A program made the translations under genes and the position numbers. 64,000 nt of DNA, taken from NCBI GenBank assembly GCA_951394045.1, contig OX595994.1:1054001-1118000 (forward strand), read 5' to 3'. Origin of the DNA: Nitzschia sp. DOCU1. Lineage: Eukaryota > Bacillariophyta > Bacillariophyceae > Bacillariales > Bacillariaceae. Shown here in pieces: positions 49,937-61,236 of this stretch (positions are counted from its first letter, which is position 1; every line of letters begins with the position of its first letter). The notes beneath the pieces were generated by a model that saw only the letters and a program-made list of their open reading frames with translations, was not told where the DNA came from and searched no databases.

Positions 49937-51534
49937 ATGAAGTTCTTTACCGCTGCCACCGTTTTGGCGGCCTTGGCCCCTGCTTCGGCGCAGGAGGTGA
50001 TTAGCGTGCATGGAAGTGGTACCACGAACCCTAGTCGTTGCTTTTGGCATATCATGGTGGGTTGAACGGGGCGGCGGAGTTTTGTTGGTTTGGATATTTG
50101 GGAGTGGATAAACTAACACGATTGTTTCCCCTCGCTAAGGATCTCTTTCAAGCCCAAACCAAGCTTCCCACCAAGATGACCTACCGTGGTGTTGGATCGT
50201 CGGTTGGACAGGCTGAGTTTATTGGCAACATTACCGTCCCCGATAACGATTTTGCCAGTGGAGACATTCCCATCACTGCGGAAGATTATGCCAATTTCCC
50301 CGCCAACTCGATCCTTCACTTGCCAATTGTCTTGGGTGCGATCAATTTCTTCCACTCTGTTCCTACCGGAGAAGAAAAGCTGAGCTTGACCCCTTGCGTT
50401 TTGGCTAAGATCTTCAAACGCGATATCACTGAGTGGACCGATCCCGAAATCATTGAGCTTAACCCTGAATTGAACTTGCCCGGAGGTGTCCCGATCTCCG
50501 TGGCTCGCCGTGTCGAGGGAAGTTCGTCCACGGCCAGCATCACCGCGTACTTGCACAATGCTTGCCCTGAAGAGTGGCCTGACACCCTTGTTGGAAGTGT
50601 GATTGAGTGGCCTGAAGATACCCTTGAATGCGATGGCTCTGGTCCTATGACTGACTGCATCTCTGGAACCGTTGGAACTATTGGATATATTGAGAGTGGT
50701 CACGGCCTCGCTGAAGGATTGCAGGAGATTGAACTTCGAAACGCTGACAATATTTACATCAGCAGTGCGGAAGCTGCCTCCAAGGGTGGTATCATGGCTG
50801 CTGCTGAGAAGGCCTCCCTCCCTGATTCCCTTGACGGAGACTTCTCGAGCGTCAGCTTCTTGAACCAGGTATATGCCAATTGGTATCGCTGATGATCCCC
50901 TTAGTTTGTTGTCTGACAGCTTTCTCTGTTGCTCTTGCGTTAGCCTGGGGAAAGCACCTGGCCCATTGTCGCCATGACCTACGTCTACGTCCGCAAGGAT
51001 CTTACGTTCATCCAAAATCCCGCCTCGCAGACTCTCCTCAAGTCTTTCTTGAAGTCTTTGTACGATGACCAGTACATTCCTAGTTGCGAGGAGGAATTCG
51101 GTTTTGTCCGTGTCACCGGGGATCTCCGTCAAAAGGCTTTAGATGCGATTGATGCTTTGGTCGTTAGCGATGGTGCTCCTGAATGGACGTTCGAAACTGA
51201 GACTGAAGCGCGCACTGGTCAAGGTGATTACGTCATCTCTGTCAAGCGCGACTCTTACTCCGAAATCGAGCAGAATCTCGCCGTCGCTCACATTGACGAA
51301 TTGACCGCCAAGCTTGATGCGCTCCAGAAAGAGTACGACGCCTTGGTTATTCGTGTTAGCGACTTGGATGGACTAGGTGGCCTCTCCAACCTTGAAGCAG
51401 CCGAAGGATATTTTGAGGAGTCGGTTGACCAAGATACTCAACTCAAGACTGCACTTGCTCTCGCCAGCGTCTCCTTCATCTTGTGGATGCTCGCCATCAT
51501 TGGTGTTCTTGTCAAGTTCGTCTTGCACCTCTGA
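49937..51534 (+). CDS. PstS-like phosphate-binding protein with coiled coil and C-terminal membrane anchor, three exons
   Basis: Exons 49937-50056, 50140-50868 and 50944-51534 (introns 83 and 75 bp, phase 0) give 479 residues. The first 18 residues are a signal peptide (MKFFTAATVLAALAPASA). The body follows the plan of bacterial PstS: HGSGTTNPSR as the first phosphate loop, YRGVGSSVGQAEFIG, DFASGDIPIT, then LTPCVLAKIFKRDITEWTDP, PEL..P..PISV..R.EGSSST and GTVGTIGYIE. Unlike PstS it continues with a coiled coil (about 425-450, ELTAKLDALQKEYDALVIR) and a hydrophobic helix near the C-terminus (LASVSFILWMLAIIGVLVKF), so it should be anchored as a type I protein facing outside or a lumen. Residues such as GSSST and SGD would bind phosphate. 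No ABC permease partner is in the window, so it may act as a cell-surface phosphate trap or sensor. Confidence 0.85.
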
Positions 51535-52422
51535 TGAGGTTGCTGATGCAATGGAAGAACTTGGCCCTTTCGATACAATTGGAGTTTGGATTTCGAATGG
51601 AAGGACTCATGCCAACGACAGTGTCAGGACGGTTGGTATGAAGACGGTGGTGTTGCAGGGGCTCGTTCGCGTCCAGGTGTCGTCTTGCTGCTAGACAGCG
51701 TAGCAGCATGTTTCTCGTGTGAACTAGAAGAACAAGCGTGGCTGAAGGACTTGCAGGGAGATTCCTTTCGATTATTATCACCATCTCAACCTGCAATGAA
51801 AATGCCCGCTACTTCTAGATTGTTTAAAATAACTATTATCGTTACCAAAGAACTTTATACCGAACGCAGCATCGCGAGTTTGCATTGGCAGACGAAGTAG
51901 CAACGTCGGATGTTCGCGCCACACCCAGGCTTGCGTAGAGCAGAGGGAAGTTGGGGGTACTAGAGTAAGCCATTTGCCTCCTTCTATTGCAACTGAAGCA
52001 CACCTTGTCACTGGTGCGAGGAATGGATTCCACAAGTGCTCAGGAGTACACGTAGCCCTGCTGCTTTGTCTAGTAGAAGCATTCATCAGGCTAAACTGCA
52101 GTCTAGCTGGTAAGAAGTCGCAACTATCGGGAATTGAGCAATGAAAATAGAGCAATCCAGTTTGCAGTGCCCGCTGGAATAATCGGTCGACCTTCGCGCC
52201 GGGTTCGCGACTTTATTGAGGTACACGTCATTGATCATCACCCATCCTCCCGTGGTTCGAAGGGAAGTTCGTATGAAGATCTGCGCCTTCCTATTTGAAC
52301 GGAAATTCCTTCCGACTCTCTCTTCATCATCACGCACTTCACACATCCATCACATTTTCGACCCACCACTTCATTTTGTGTAAGGGCGCTGTCCCCAACG
52401 ACCAAAGGGCGCCACCACGGTT
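51535..52422. other. Intergenic region of 0.9 kb
   Basis: No gene is seen. The last 150 bp form a pyrimidine-rich 5' flank of the urea channel gene. Confidence 0.5.
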
Positions 52423-53478
52423 ATGTTGTCTCGACTCACGCTGGTTCGTTCTTCTTTGGTGAGACGACCTTTTCCTTGCGCTGTGAGGGGATTCTCGTCA
52501 ACTTCGTCGGAACCCACCACCCGCAAAGATGAAGGCGAACCGGTGTGGGCACCACTCCGATCAACTGCGGAAAATTCGGCGACTGGTGTGGGCCAAGTGA
52601 TTTTTCTCAATTCTCAAGTTTCGGGTGCCATCCTTTTGGGGGGCTTGGCACTGGCGGACCCTTATCTGGCATCGTTAGCATTGCTGGGGACGGTAACTGC
52701 CAATGCAACGGCGCAGACTGCTGGTTTGGATTCGGGAGCACTGAAAGATGGTCTGTGGGGATACAATGGATGTCTCGTCGGGTGTGCTGCTGCCGTCTTT
52801 GGATCTCCGAATGTTCTTGCGGCGACAACTTTTACAGTGGTTGGATCGGCAGCAACGCCCGTGGTTGCCGCCGCTTTGAAGGAGACCTTGGCAATTCCTC
52901 AGTGGACCTTTGCGTTCAACATTGTGACTCTGACTGCACTACTTCGATCTCGACCACTCCTTCCATCGCCAAGCGATACTACCATTACGGAGACTGCTGT
53001 GGCTGCCGCGCCTGGTATGGGGGATATTCTCTTGGCCCCATTGACTGGAATTTCACAAATCTTTGTGGTGGAATCTGCGCTAAGTGGCGGGGTGATTGCT
53101 CTTGGAATTGCTAACTACAGTCCGGGACTGGCAGCCCATGCAGTTGCCGGCAGTGCCCTTGGTACTGTCTGTGGTTTTCTCATGGGTGCCGATGTTTCTG
53201 AACTAGGAATGGGTTTGTGGGGCTTCAACTCAGCTCTGACGAGCATGGCCGTCGGAACCTTCTTTGTTCATTCTGCTCCTGCCGTCGCATTGAGTGCCGG
53301 CGGAGCTGCGGCCACAGCGGCTGTATTTGGTGCCATGAAGAGCGTATGCGGTGCATACGGAGTACCTTGTCTTACTCTTCCATTCTGCTTTACCATGTCC
53401 GCTTGCTACATGTTGCACAAGCAGATTCCAGGTCTCGCTCTTGCGAAGAGCCCACATTCGCCTGAGAAAAATCAGTAG
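52423..53478 (+). CDS. Urea channel/transporter (SLC14-like), probably mitochondrial
   Basis: An intronless gene of 351 residues. The first 30 residues, MLSRLTLVRSSLVRRPFPCA then VRGFSSTSS, are a classic mitochondrial presequence: Arg/Ser-rich, no acids, RGF-S-type cleavage. The rest has the two-fold repeat of the urea transporter family. Repeat 1 contains GVGQVIFLNSQVSGAILLGG, then LKDGLWGYNGCLVGCA; repeat 2 contains GISQIFVVESALSGGVIALG, then LGMGLWGFNSALTSMA. The paired 'GLWG[YF]N' motifs line the urea path in known structures. About ten hydrophobic segments are present. Diatoms run a urea cycle with mitochondrial steps, so an inner-membrane urea exit is plausible. The transport family is firm; the location rests on the leader only, and a plastid or plasma-membrane location is less likely. 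Confidence 0.9.
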   Translation: MLSRLTLVRSSLVRRPFPCAVRGFSSTSSEPTTRKDEGEPVWAPLRSTAENSATGVGQVIFLNSQVSGAILLGGLALADPYLASLALLGTVTANATAQTAGLDSGALKDGLWGYNGCLVGCAAAVFGSPNVLAATTFTVVGSAATPVVAAALKETLAIPQWTFAFNIVTLTALLRSRPLLPSPSDTTITETAVAAAPGMGDILLAPLTGISQIFVVESALSGGVIALGIANYSPGLAAHAVAGSALGTVCGFLMGADVSELGMGLWGFNSALTSMAVGTFFVHSAPAVALSAGGAAATAAVFGAMKSVCGAYGVPCLTLPFCFTMSACYMLHKQIPGLALAKSPHSPEKNQ

Positions 53479-53620
53479 CATTCCATATAGTCAGGCAGTT
53501 TTATGGTTCGCTTTGCTTCAATACATCAGTTATAGCATATCAGAGATGTGAAGCTCTCGAATTGGAAATTCTATGCTTTAGGTCTATGGTTATGATTTTG
53601 TGTTTTGAAACTGTTCTTGC

Positions 53621-54928
53621 TTATTTTCGACTGTCGTTGTCGAGTTTTGAGCCACAGGCATAACAGAATTCGGCTGACGCCCAGTGGTATCTTGCGTTGC
53701 AGTTCGAGCAAGATAATGTCGTTTCCAATGCCATGCTCGTTTGTTCTTCGCCGCTGGATTGTGATTCAGCTAGCCTGCTCTTGCGCTTTTGCATCCGGAC
53801 CTCCCCGGACTTGGCCTCTTCTTGTTTCAATAAAGCTTCCACCAATGCAGCAGCTTGAGCAGGAATTACAGCCACTCCCGCTAGAATGCTTCCACTGACT
53901 ACCAGCTTTCCTTCGGGTGTTTGCGGAGTAATGTCACCGAACCCGACGGTGGTGAGTGTTGTCAGGGTAAAGTAGAGTGCGTCAAAATAGCTTGGAATGT
54001 TCGGATTCACTGCATGCTCTGTACTGTATATCAGTCCTGTACTGATACTCAGCAATGTAAACAGAGAAAGCACTACGCGCGCCAGTTCCAACTTGTACGG
54101 CTTCACTTCGGTTCGAGGAATGCCCAGCGCCATTTGAAAGTCGGCAAAGGTATCCATATCCGTCAACACTCGTTGCAATCTCAGCACTCGGAGCAATCGC
54201 AAGTTGACTAGTCCGGCCGAGGAGAAGAGCCACGATGGAAGAAACTCGTAGACACCCGCTGATGCTGGTGGAACCAGTAGTGGGATCAAAGGCAAAATAA
54301 CCACGACGATATCAATCAACACCATTGGCTTTAGCAAGTAGTCGAATATTCCTTTCCAAGTGAACTGACTGTACCATCGTGCGACGAACTCCAACGCAAA
54401 GATACATGCAATGACATTTTCTCCTCGGATAATATTCGCAACTGTTTGCAAGTCGACAGTGTTCAAAGTTGAAAGTGCCACCAAACAGGACGATAGTACC
54501 ACCAGAAAGACCGAGGTCACTTCAATCAAAGGTTCCTTTAGAACGGCACCCATGATCTTTTGATCCGTAAGGAGTTCTCCGTCCTTTTCAATTGGTAGAT
54601 TTAGAAAGTACTTGCTTTGATTGCGTTCAAACTTCTGCTGCTGCATTGTTGCCGAAAAGTCCGATATTGTATCATTTTCAGCAGGTTCCCATTGTTCCAG
54701 CATGGAATTCGGGACTAATGTGGGCGGCGACAGCTTTTTCATTGTAGTCGGCAGCCGAGCAACCTCTGGATTTGTAGATGACTGCTGCAGTGGAGTTGTA
54801 GTCCTGGTATCCAATAATGTTTCCGATGAAGTGGTTGTTCCACCCACTCGCTTCTCTAGACCATTCCTGGGTGTAAAGGCGTCCGCCGATGACAACGATA
54901 CCACGATTGCAATGAGAGATGCCTTCAT
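53621..54928 (-). CDS. Plastid-targeted six-transmembrane K+ channel with C-terminal zinc ribbon
   Basis: An intronless gene of 435 residues from the ATG at 54928, chosen because it gives the presequence MKASLIAIVVSLSSADAFTP, a signal peptide with the diatom plastid cleavage A-F. An in-frame ATG at 55111 would bury this signal. Six membrane segments follow: S1 near 145, S2 near 175, S3 near 205 and S4 (LVNLRLLRVLRLQRVL, with four or more arginines in every-third positions). S5 and a pore loop with TTLTTVGFGD (the K+ selectivity filter) come next, then S6. The tail is basic and ends with a zinc ribbon (CSNC...CYACG). A voltage sensor plus filter means a Kv-type channel; cyanobacterial SynK is a thylakoid precedent, and I recall a thylakoid K+ channel reported from a diatom. 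It would tune the electrical part of the proton-motive force. Confidence 0.88.
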   Translation of the reverse strand: MKASLIAIVVSLSSADAFTPRNGLEKRVGGTTTSSETLLDTRTTTPLQQSSTNPEVARLPTTMKKLSPPTLVPNSMLEQWEPAENDTISDFSATMQQQKFERNQSKYFLNLPIEKDGELLTDQKIMGAVLKEPLIEVTSVFLVVLSSCLVALSTLNTVDLQTVANIIRGENVIACIFALEFVARWYSQFTWKGIFDYLLKPMVLIDIVVVILPLIPLLVPPASAGVYEFLPSWLFSSAGLVNLRLLRVLRLQRVLTDMDTFADFQMALGIPRTEVKPYKLELARVVLSLFTLLSISTGLIYSTEHAVNPNIPSYFDALYFTLTTLTTVGFGDITPQTPEGKLVVSGSILAGVAVIPAQAAALVEALLKQEEAKSGEVRMQKRKSRLAESQSSGEEQTSMALETTLSCSNCNARYHWASAEFCYACGSKLDNDSRK

Positions 54929-55704
54929 GATGATCCTTGGTTCAAAAATACTGTCAATTTCGATTATGGTTTCCTTCCGTGATTCAAGTGATGAAATGGG
55001 AACATCAGAAAGGTGCGGCACTTTCAATGGTTGTGGATGTGATGGAACGTTGGAAGCAACGGGATTTCTGCTGATGGGAGAGATCGGAGTCACGAGAAAC
55101 AGCGACGACATCGATGGAATTAGGAAATAGGAGCGAAAAGTGAGGGAGCGACCGTGTGGAAGCAAAATGGAAGTGTCGACGTCAGCGCACTTATGGGTGC
55201 AACTGCACAAAAACTCATACCCTGACTATCACTGATGTATGCAGTCGAATGGATCCATTATGCATTGAATAGTCCCTTTTCTGATTTCTTCGGTTAGGAG
55301 TGATCTCATTGGTTCACGCCGGCGATGCCAGTGCACTTCCGTACAAAGACACGCAAAATGTAGCCGGCCGACGTATCTTCGTTGCCAAACTTCGCACATC
55401 ATCACACCCATCACGGAAAGAAGCGCAGCGACAAAACGCGGCGCGGAGGCAACATACCGCGGAGCAACACTCCAGCGACACCAAAGAAGCGCATCATCGC
55501 GAAGTTTTTCAAATCTGGGGGTGAGTCTTCTTCATTTATCTTTTCGCGCCAAGAATACCCAGTAGCCGTTGCTGCGATTGTGACACAACATCGGATGGCT
55601 TGGGCGCCCCCTCGACACCATTTCATTTTAATGTGTTGACTCTTCTGTCTAGGTTGTTATCCATCAACCTAGGATACTTTAATTCTTCAGGCAATCAAAT
55701 CACC
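54929..55704. other. Divergent intergenic region
   Basis: This holds the promoters of the K+ channel (minus) and the TBC gene (plus). The K+ channel frame extends open to 55210 without a better start. GACGTCAGC at 55178 is a half CRE. No gene is seen. Confidence 0.5.
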
Positions 55705-58700
55705 ATGACAATCGAAGATTCTGACGTTCCGCTGCCACCATCAGCGGCATCTACGCCCATAAAGAGCCGACCTGCCCCCCATGAAGCTAGCAGCACCCCA
55801 GGCACTCCCTCCGTTTTGACAGTCAAGGTGAGCCCTCCGGCGCCACCTCCTACACCAGTGACTGAATTGATTGCCGACGATGACGAACGAGATAGCAAAG
55901 AAGCGGATATCCATACCTGCTTGAGCGGGTCCCTAGATGAAGCTATCGACTTGATTCAATTGCGAAGGCTGGCAGTATCTACGGGGGGTCTCAAGACTAT
56001 TGCGTTTCGAAGGCAAGCCTGGCCCAAGCTAGTGGCAGCGCACGAAGTATTATGGGAGGGCGTCAACAACAACAACAAAACATCACGGGAGCCTCGCTCT
56101 ACTCCAACGGAGGATCTTAAATTCATTCAACGACTGGTCCGTCGGACAAAGTGGAGCAAACATCAAATAACACAGTCCCCCAAGACCTTTGATGAACTTC
56201 TGGGATTAGTGCTATCTTCGGGATCTCCGACGATTGCACCGCCCACCGCCTCTCTAATGAGTTCTTCCAATTTATTCGACATTGCGAGTCCTACTATTCT
56301 ATCCCCTCCTCCTCTCACCAGTCATGTGCGGCGCGTCTCATTTGACATGCCGCTGGAAGACGAGCAGGAGGAAGCACCCAGCAACAACTCTCCCAGTCGT
56401 CGGGAACGTGCACGACTGCTACAAGTGGCCCGAGACGAGCGGCAAGTACTGCAAAAACTACTGACGCATCTGCAACGAATTTACCCAGACTTTGTATTAT
56501 ATGATGGGCTGCAAAATTTGTTAGCAGTCCTCTGGATTGTCCTCGAGAGCCCCTCATTAACTTCTGTGACGAGTTTACAACTGGCGCAGTACCACTGGCA
56601 ACGTCCTGCCGACGAGGACGATTTGTTCTTGCAAGTGCTGCACTTGTGGGATCCGATTCTCTATGATCACTTACGCTCCTTGGGGTATCATGAAACACCC
56701 TCTTGTATTGCCAACTCGTGGATTCCCCACTGGTTGGCACAAGATTTGAGGGACCTGGGGATTTTATTGCGAATATGGGATGTATTGATTGTATCACCCC
56801 CAATCGCCATTGTGTAAGTAACAGAACCAACATCTTGTGGTTGTGGAAGATGTCAAAAGGTTTTTCGGGTTTCTAACTTTATGCTTGGACGTAGTTACTT
56901 TTCGGTGGCGCTGACAGTACACTTTCGAGATCCTTTGCTTCGAGCAAAGCAGCAACCAATCTTTCAGGCTATTCTCCAACATTTACCCAGCGACGGCCTC
57001 GAAAAGTACGATGACAGAGTGGTGGAAATCATATTGGAAGAATGTCTCATGGGTTTGGAGGAATATCCATTGCCCCCGGCACCCTCCATGGCCTTGTCTC
57101 CTGCACGAAACAAGCAAAAACAACAAGCACCTTCTTGGTTTACAGCGTCCACCGCTCCTTCCGACTGGCAAGTCCTCAAGCGTCTTGGACAATTGCGTCA
57201 GGAGGGGGGCAGTGTGTCTGAAGATTCCTCATTGACTTCTCATGGCTTGGACTTGCCGACAACAGATACTGAGCAAACCGTAGGCGCGAGGGACTTGGGT
57301 CCTTTCTCTCCACCCATTATTGTTAGTACCAGCAACCTAACAACTCCCCGGGCGTTCCCATCGATGCCGATGGAAGCAGAAGATGGTTCGTCATTAGAAA
57401 CGCCGGATGCAACCCCATGCAGCACGCCCGAAAGCACGGGCGCCCCCCTTGCTACCAAGCTCAAGAAGGCTCCCCGTGCGCACGAAACGTTTTGGTCTGT
57501 TCTGCGGGTCATTGTGGAATCAAAGTCTGCCAGAATTGCGCTGGGGTGCTTCTGTGCTTTCGTAGCTATTGTTTTGGGTTGCCGGGGATTGTGGGCTGTT
57601 GAGATTAGCCGGGAACTGAAAGCACATGCTGCGCTCTCCGGAGCGTTTGTGCCCTTGGACAACTTCCCGCTCGACCCCGATCCAATCCCGGAACAAAGTG
57701 GTGTTGAGAATACCAAAACATCACCCGCACTCGACGCTGTCTCAATCGATACCAATGTCAAGGAGTTGCTCCAGAAGTACGGTCGTGAAGAGACAATTGC
57801 TCGGGGAATTCAGAGTTCGGAGCAAGCGTTTTTGCCGCCCATCGAGATAAACATCGAGCGGCTGTGGGCTGACAATACGTTTTTGTCTGAAGAATCTGAT
57901 AGGGCAAAGTTGGCTCACAGCATTCTACCGCCAATTGAAACAAAGGTCGATTCGTTCCTGGAACCAATCGAAGAAGGTTCGACTCAGGCCGAGACTCCTG
58001 GATGCGATATGGTTGATGATTTCACTTTGAGGGTCGACTCCTCTACATCCAACTCCTCTGCCTACAATGACGAAGACATCACCGAGCCATCTAGTGTACC
58101 AACCGTGTTGGACAGAGATGACCAGGGGTATGGTGTACCGTCGGCTGATCGCCCAGACGATTCGCCAAATTCATTTTCCCGGCTATTAGCGGTTGCTGGC
58201 CGATTTGTGATGGAGTCCACACAGACGCATTTGCTGGCCAGGGATCATGCTCGTCAACTTTTGGATAGTGCCCGCTCGCAATCCGTTGTCGCTGTGGCCA
58301 AGGCGGGCGCCGAATCGCACCTTGCCATTGCGATTGCTGTGGAGGAAACCAAGAAGCAAGCCAAAACGATAAGAAAAGCGCTGCAAGCGCAGCATGAAAT
58401 TGTAGCAAGGCTCGCTTGGGAGGGAACCAGAGCTCGATTAGATGCAAGGGTAGCCGCCCTTGATCGTGCAAACCATGCGGCTTTGACCGTTCTAGGAGCT
58501 TCAAAGAAATTGACTTTGGTGGGCCTGGACCGTTCTTTCGACATTCTTTTGAGCTCAACCAACTCTACATTGAATCTTCTCGGAAGAGGCGCGCGATTGG
58601 TCGAGCACAATCGCCAACACGCTTCAAGCGTTATTTCCAAGGCTTTGATCCGTGCCAGATCGCGCTTGAATGGTATAGGTCATGGGACTGTGAAAGCGGC

Positions 58701-61236
58701 CGCGCTGGGGGGCAAGACGGCTGCCTTGTTGCTAACAGAAGCTGCGAGAACATTCGTCAAACGTTCTGTCCAAGGAATCCACAATCTAGACGAGCGGCGA
58801 CGGTGCATAGGGGCAGTCCTCGCCAGCATGAGTGTTGCACTACTTGCTCCAATGATAAATACCTCCCACAATGTAAGCCGTCGAGCGAAGCGTGGCCTTC
58901 ACGCTGCCAATCTCGGTCGCAAGCAGGCTGTGCATATTCTACGTCGGTCTGGTCAACTGGCAGTCTTGTCGACGAATGCAACCCTGAATGTAATTGGCAC
59001 TGGCGCCAGGTTTGGTAGCACTGCTGCGGAAGTTGGAATGCTTTCTATCAGGAATGGGAGCAGAAAGTCACTCGAAGCTTCGTTGGGAGCAGTCGCACGA
59101 GGCCGTCAGCTACTTCGAATCGGTGCGAGAAAGTGTGCAAGCGCTACAAGACATGGAGGGGCGCACGTATTTGAAGCCCTTGGTCGTGCGTATAGATCAG
59201 CTGAATGGGTCTACAGTGTCGCTGATGGTGTCAGAACTGCTTCCATTCCTGTCCGCAGCAAGGCCTTGGGTATCGTCAAGAGCGCTTCGCCAACCCTCCT
59301 TTACCGATTGTCCTCGTCACCTCTTTCAGCTAATAAGAAGGGCGACGTTGACTTGCCGCCCCATCGACTTCACCCACGACGTTCCAAATCGAGACGAACC
59401 CGGGGGGTTGCTGACTTTGCGCGCGACGCGATGGAGGAAAGCAAGAAGCAAGCCGAAACGGTAAGAAAAGAGTCTCAAGCGCAGCACGAAATTGCAGCAA
59501 GGCTCGCTTGGGAGGGAACCAGAGCTCGATTAGATGCAAGGGTAGCCGCCCTTGATCGTGCAAACCATGCGGCTTTGACCGTTCTAGGAACTTCAAAGAA
59601 ATTGACTTTGGTGGGCCTGGACCGTTCTTTCGACATTCTTTTGAGCTCAACCAACTCTACATTGAATCTTCTCGGAAGAGGCGCGCGATTGGTCGAGCAC
59701 AATCGCCAACACGCTTCAAGCGTTATTTCCAAGGCTTTGATCCGTGCCAGATCGCGCTTGAATGGTATAGGTCATGGGACTGTGAAAGCGGCCGCGCTGG
59801 GGGGCAAGACGGCTGCCTTGTTGCTAACAGAAGCTGCGAGAACATTCGTCAAACGTTCTGTCCAAGGAATCCACAATCTAGACGAGCGGCGACGGTGCAT
59901 AGGGGCAGTCCTCGCCAGCATGAGTGTTGCACTACTTGCTCCAATGATAAATACCTCCCACAATGTAAGCCGTCGAGCGAAGCGTGGCCTTCACGCTGCC
60001 AATCTCGGTCGCAAGCAGGCTGTGCATATTCTACGTCGGTCTGGTCAACTGGCAGTCTTGTCGACGAATGCAACCCTGAATGTAATTGGCACTGGCGCCA
60101 GGTTTGGTAGCACTGCTGCGGAAGTTGGAATGCTTTCTATCAGGAATGGGAGCAGAAAGTCACTCGAAGCTTCGTTGGGAGCAGTCGCACGAGGCCGTCA
60201 GCTACTTCGAATCGGTGCGAGAAAGTGTGCAAGCGCTACAAGACATGGAGGGGCGCACGTATTTGAAGCCCTTGGTCGTGCGTATAGATCAGCTGAATGG
60301 GTCTACAGTGTCGCTGATGGTGTCAGAACTGCTTCCATTCCTGTCCGCAGCAAGGCCTTGGGTATCGTCAAGAGCGCTTCGCCAACCCTCCTTTACCGAT
60401 TGTCCTCGTCACCTCTTTCAGCTAATAAGAAGGGCGACGTTGACTTGCCGCCCCATCGACTTCACCCACGACGTTCCAAATCGAGACGAACCCGGGGGGC
60501 TGCTGACTTTGCACGCGACGCACTTCGACGTGAAAATGATTCTACCTTTGCTGGTCCTGCAGCTGAGCTCTCTCCACTTGGAAACCGAGTTTCGAAGAGC
60601 GTCGGGGCTCTTAGTTCCACCCGTGATGTGGCCTTGCTGCGGCTGGAGGCATGGAAGGATGCAAGTGCTGTTCTCCGTAGAATTGAACGTCAGTCTGTTG
60701 ACGTTATCTTTGGAGGCGTAAGCCAATGTGCACTGATGATTGCGATGGTTGGCGAACGCAGCCTTCTCTCTATCCAGCAACGTGTACAAGCAGCGGTCGG
60801 CAGGACAAAGGACCTTGCGCGGTTCTGCCTTTTCGCCTTTACCGCTATCAGAGACACCGTGTCTCGTTTTCTGGACAACATGGTGTTGAAAACGCATTAT
60901 GCTTTGTCCGTAGTTGAAATGTCAAGGGATGCTCGAAGCCCCATCCTATTGATACAAGAAGTGGACCGCATTTTGGCCTTACGGAAAGCCCGCGAACTGG
61001 TAGCATACAATACGCTCCTGTTTGTTGCATTTGCCAAAATCCAATTGCACAGATCTTCTGAAAGGCAGATATCTGCGGTTCTCCAAGCCAACACGGAGGC
61101 TTGGAAGTTGATTCAGAAGTCTGCCGATATTCGCATCGAGGGGATGGAGGATGCCCGACATGCCATTGTTGGGTCTATTGCCAAGGCTAAAGATTTCGTT
61201 TTCGGTCGTTTCCAGGAGAGGATTGGGAGATTTTAG
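55705..61236 (+). CDS. Giant TBC-domain (Rab-GAP) protein with membrane anchor and duplicated helical region, two exons
   Basis: Exons 55705-56813 and 56895-61236 join across an 81-bp GTAAGT...AG intron in phase 2, giving 1,816 residues. Residues about 75-460 form a TBC domain of the TBC1D20/GYP8 kind: GGLKTIAFRRQAWPKLVAA at the start, RIYPDFVLYDGLQNLLAVLW (in place of the usual Y-Q-G-F/H-D motif), and ANSWIPHWLAQDLRDLGILL before RIWDVLI and the spliced PPIAIVYFSVAL. The family has IxxDxxR and YxQ catalytic fingers; here the Tyr-Asp-Gly block replaces Y-x-Q and the Arg is not obvious, so GAP activity is doubtful. A membrane segment follows at about 583-605. From about 850 to 1580 the chain consists of two near-identical Ala-rich helical units of 364 residues; then about 235 further helical residues. 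TBC1D20 relatives are ER/Golgi anchored, which fits. Confidence 0.8.
58345..60528. repeat. 1,092-bp tandem in-frame duplication inside the TBC gene
   Basis: Unit 1 (about 58345-59436) and unit 2 (about 59437-60528) are offset by exactly 1,092 bp, 364 codons. By eye, 58498-59407 and 59590-60499 are identical over 910 bp; differences cluster at the unit edges (for example ctaggagct versus ctaggaact at 58493 and 59585, and ttgctgactttgcg versus ctgctgactttgca near the ends). The near-perfect match implies recent duplication or gene conversion, or a collapsed/expanded assembly. Confidence 0.93.

Noticed and set aside
50113..51132. 339-codon minus-strand frame inside the PstS-like gene
   Set aside because: Antisense shadow of a gene with firm domains and consistent splice sites.
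58994..60721. Duplicated 156- and 211-codon frames and matching antisense frames within the TBC gene repeat
   Set aside because: They are copied along with the 1,092-bp unit and are out-of-frame readings of the real gene.
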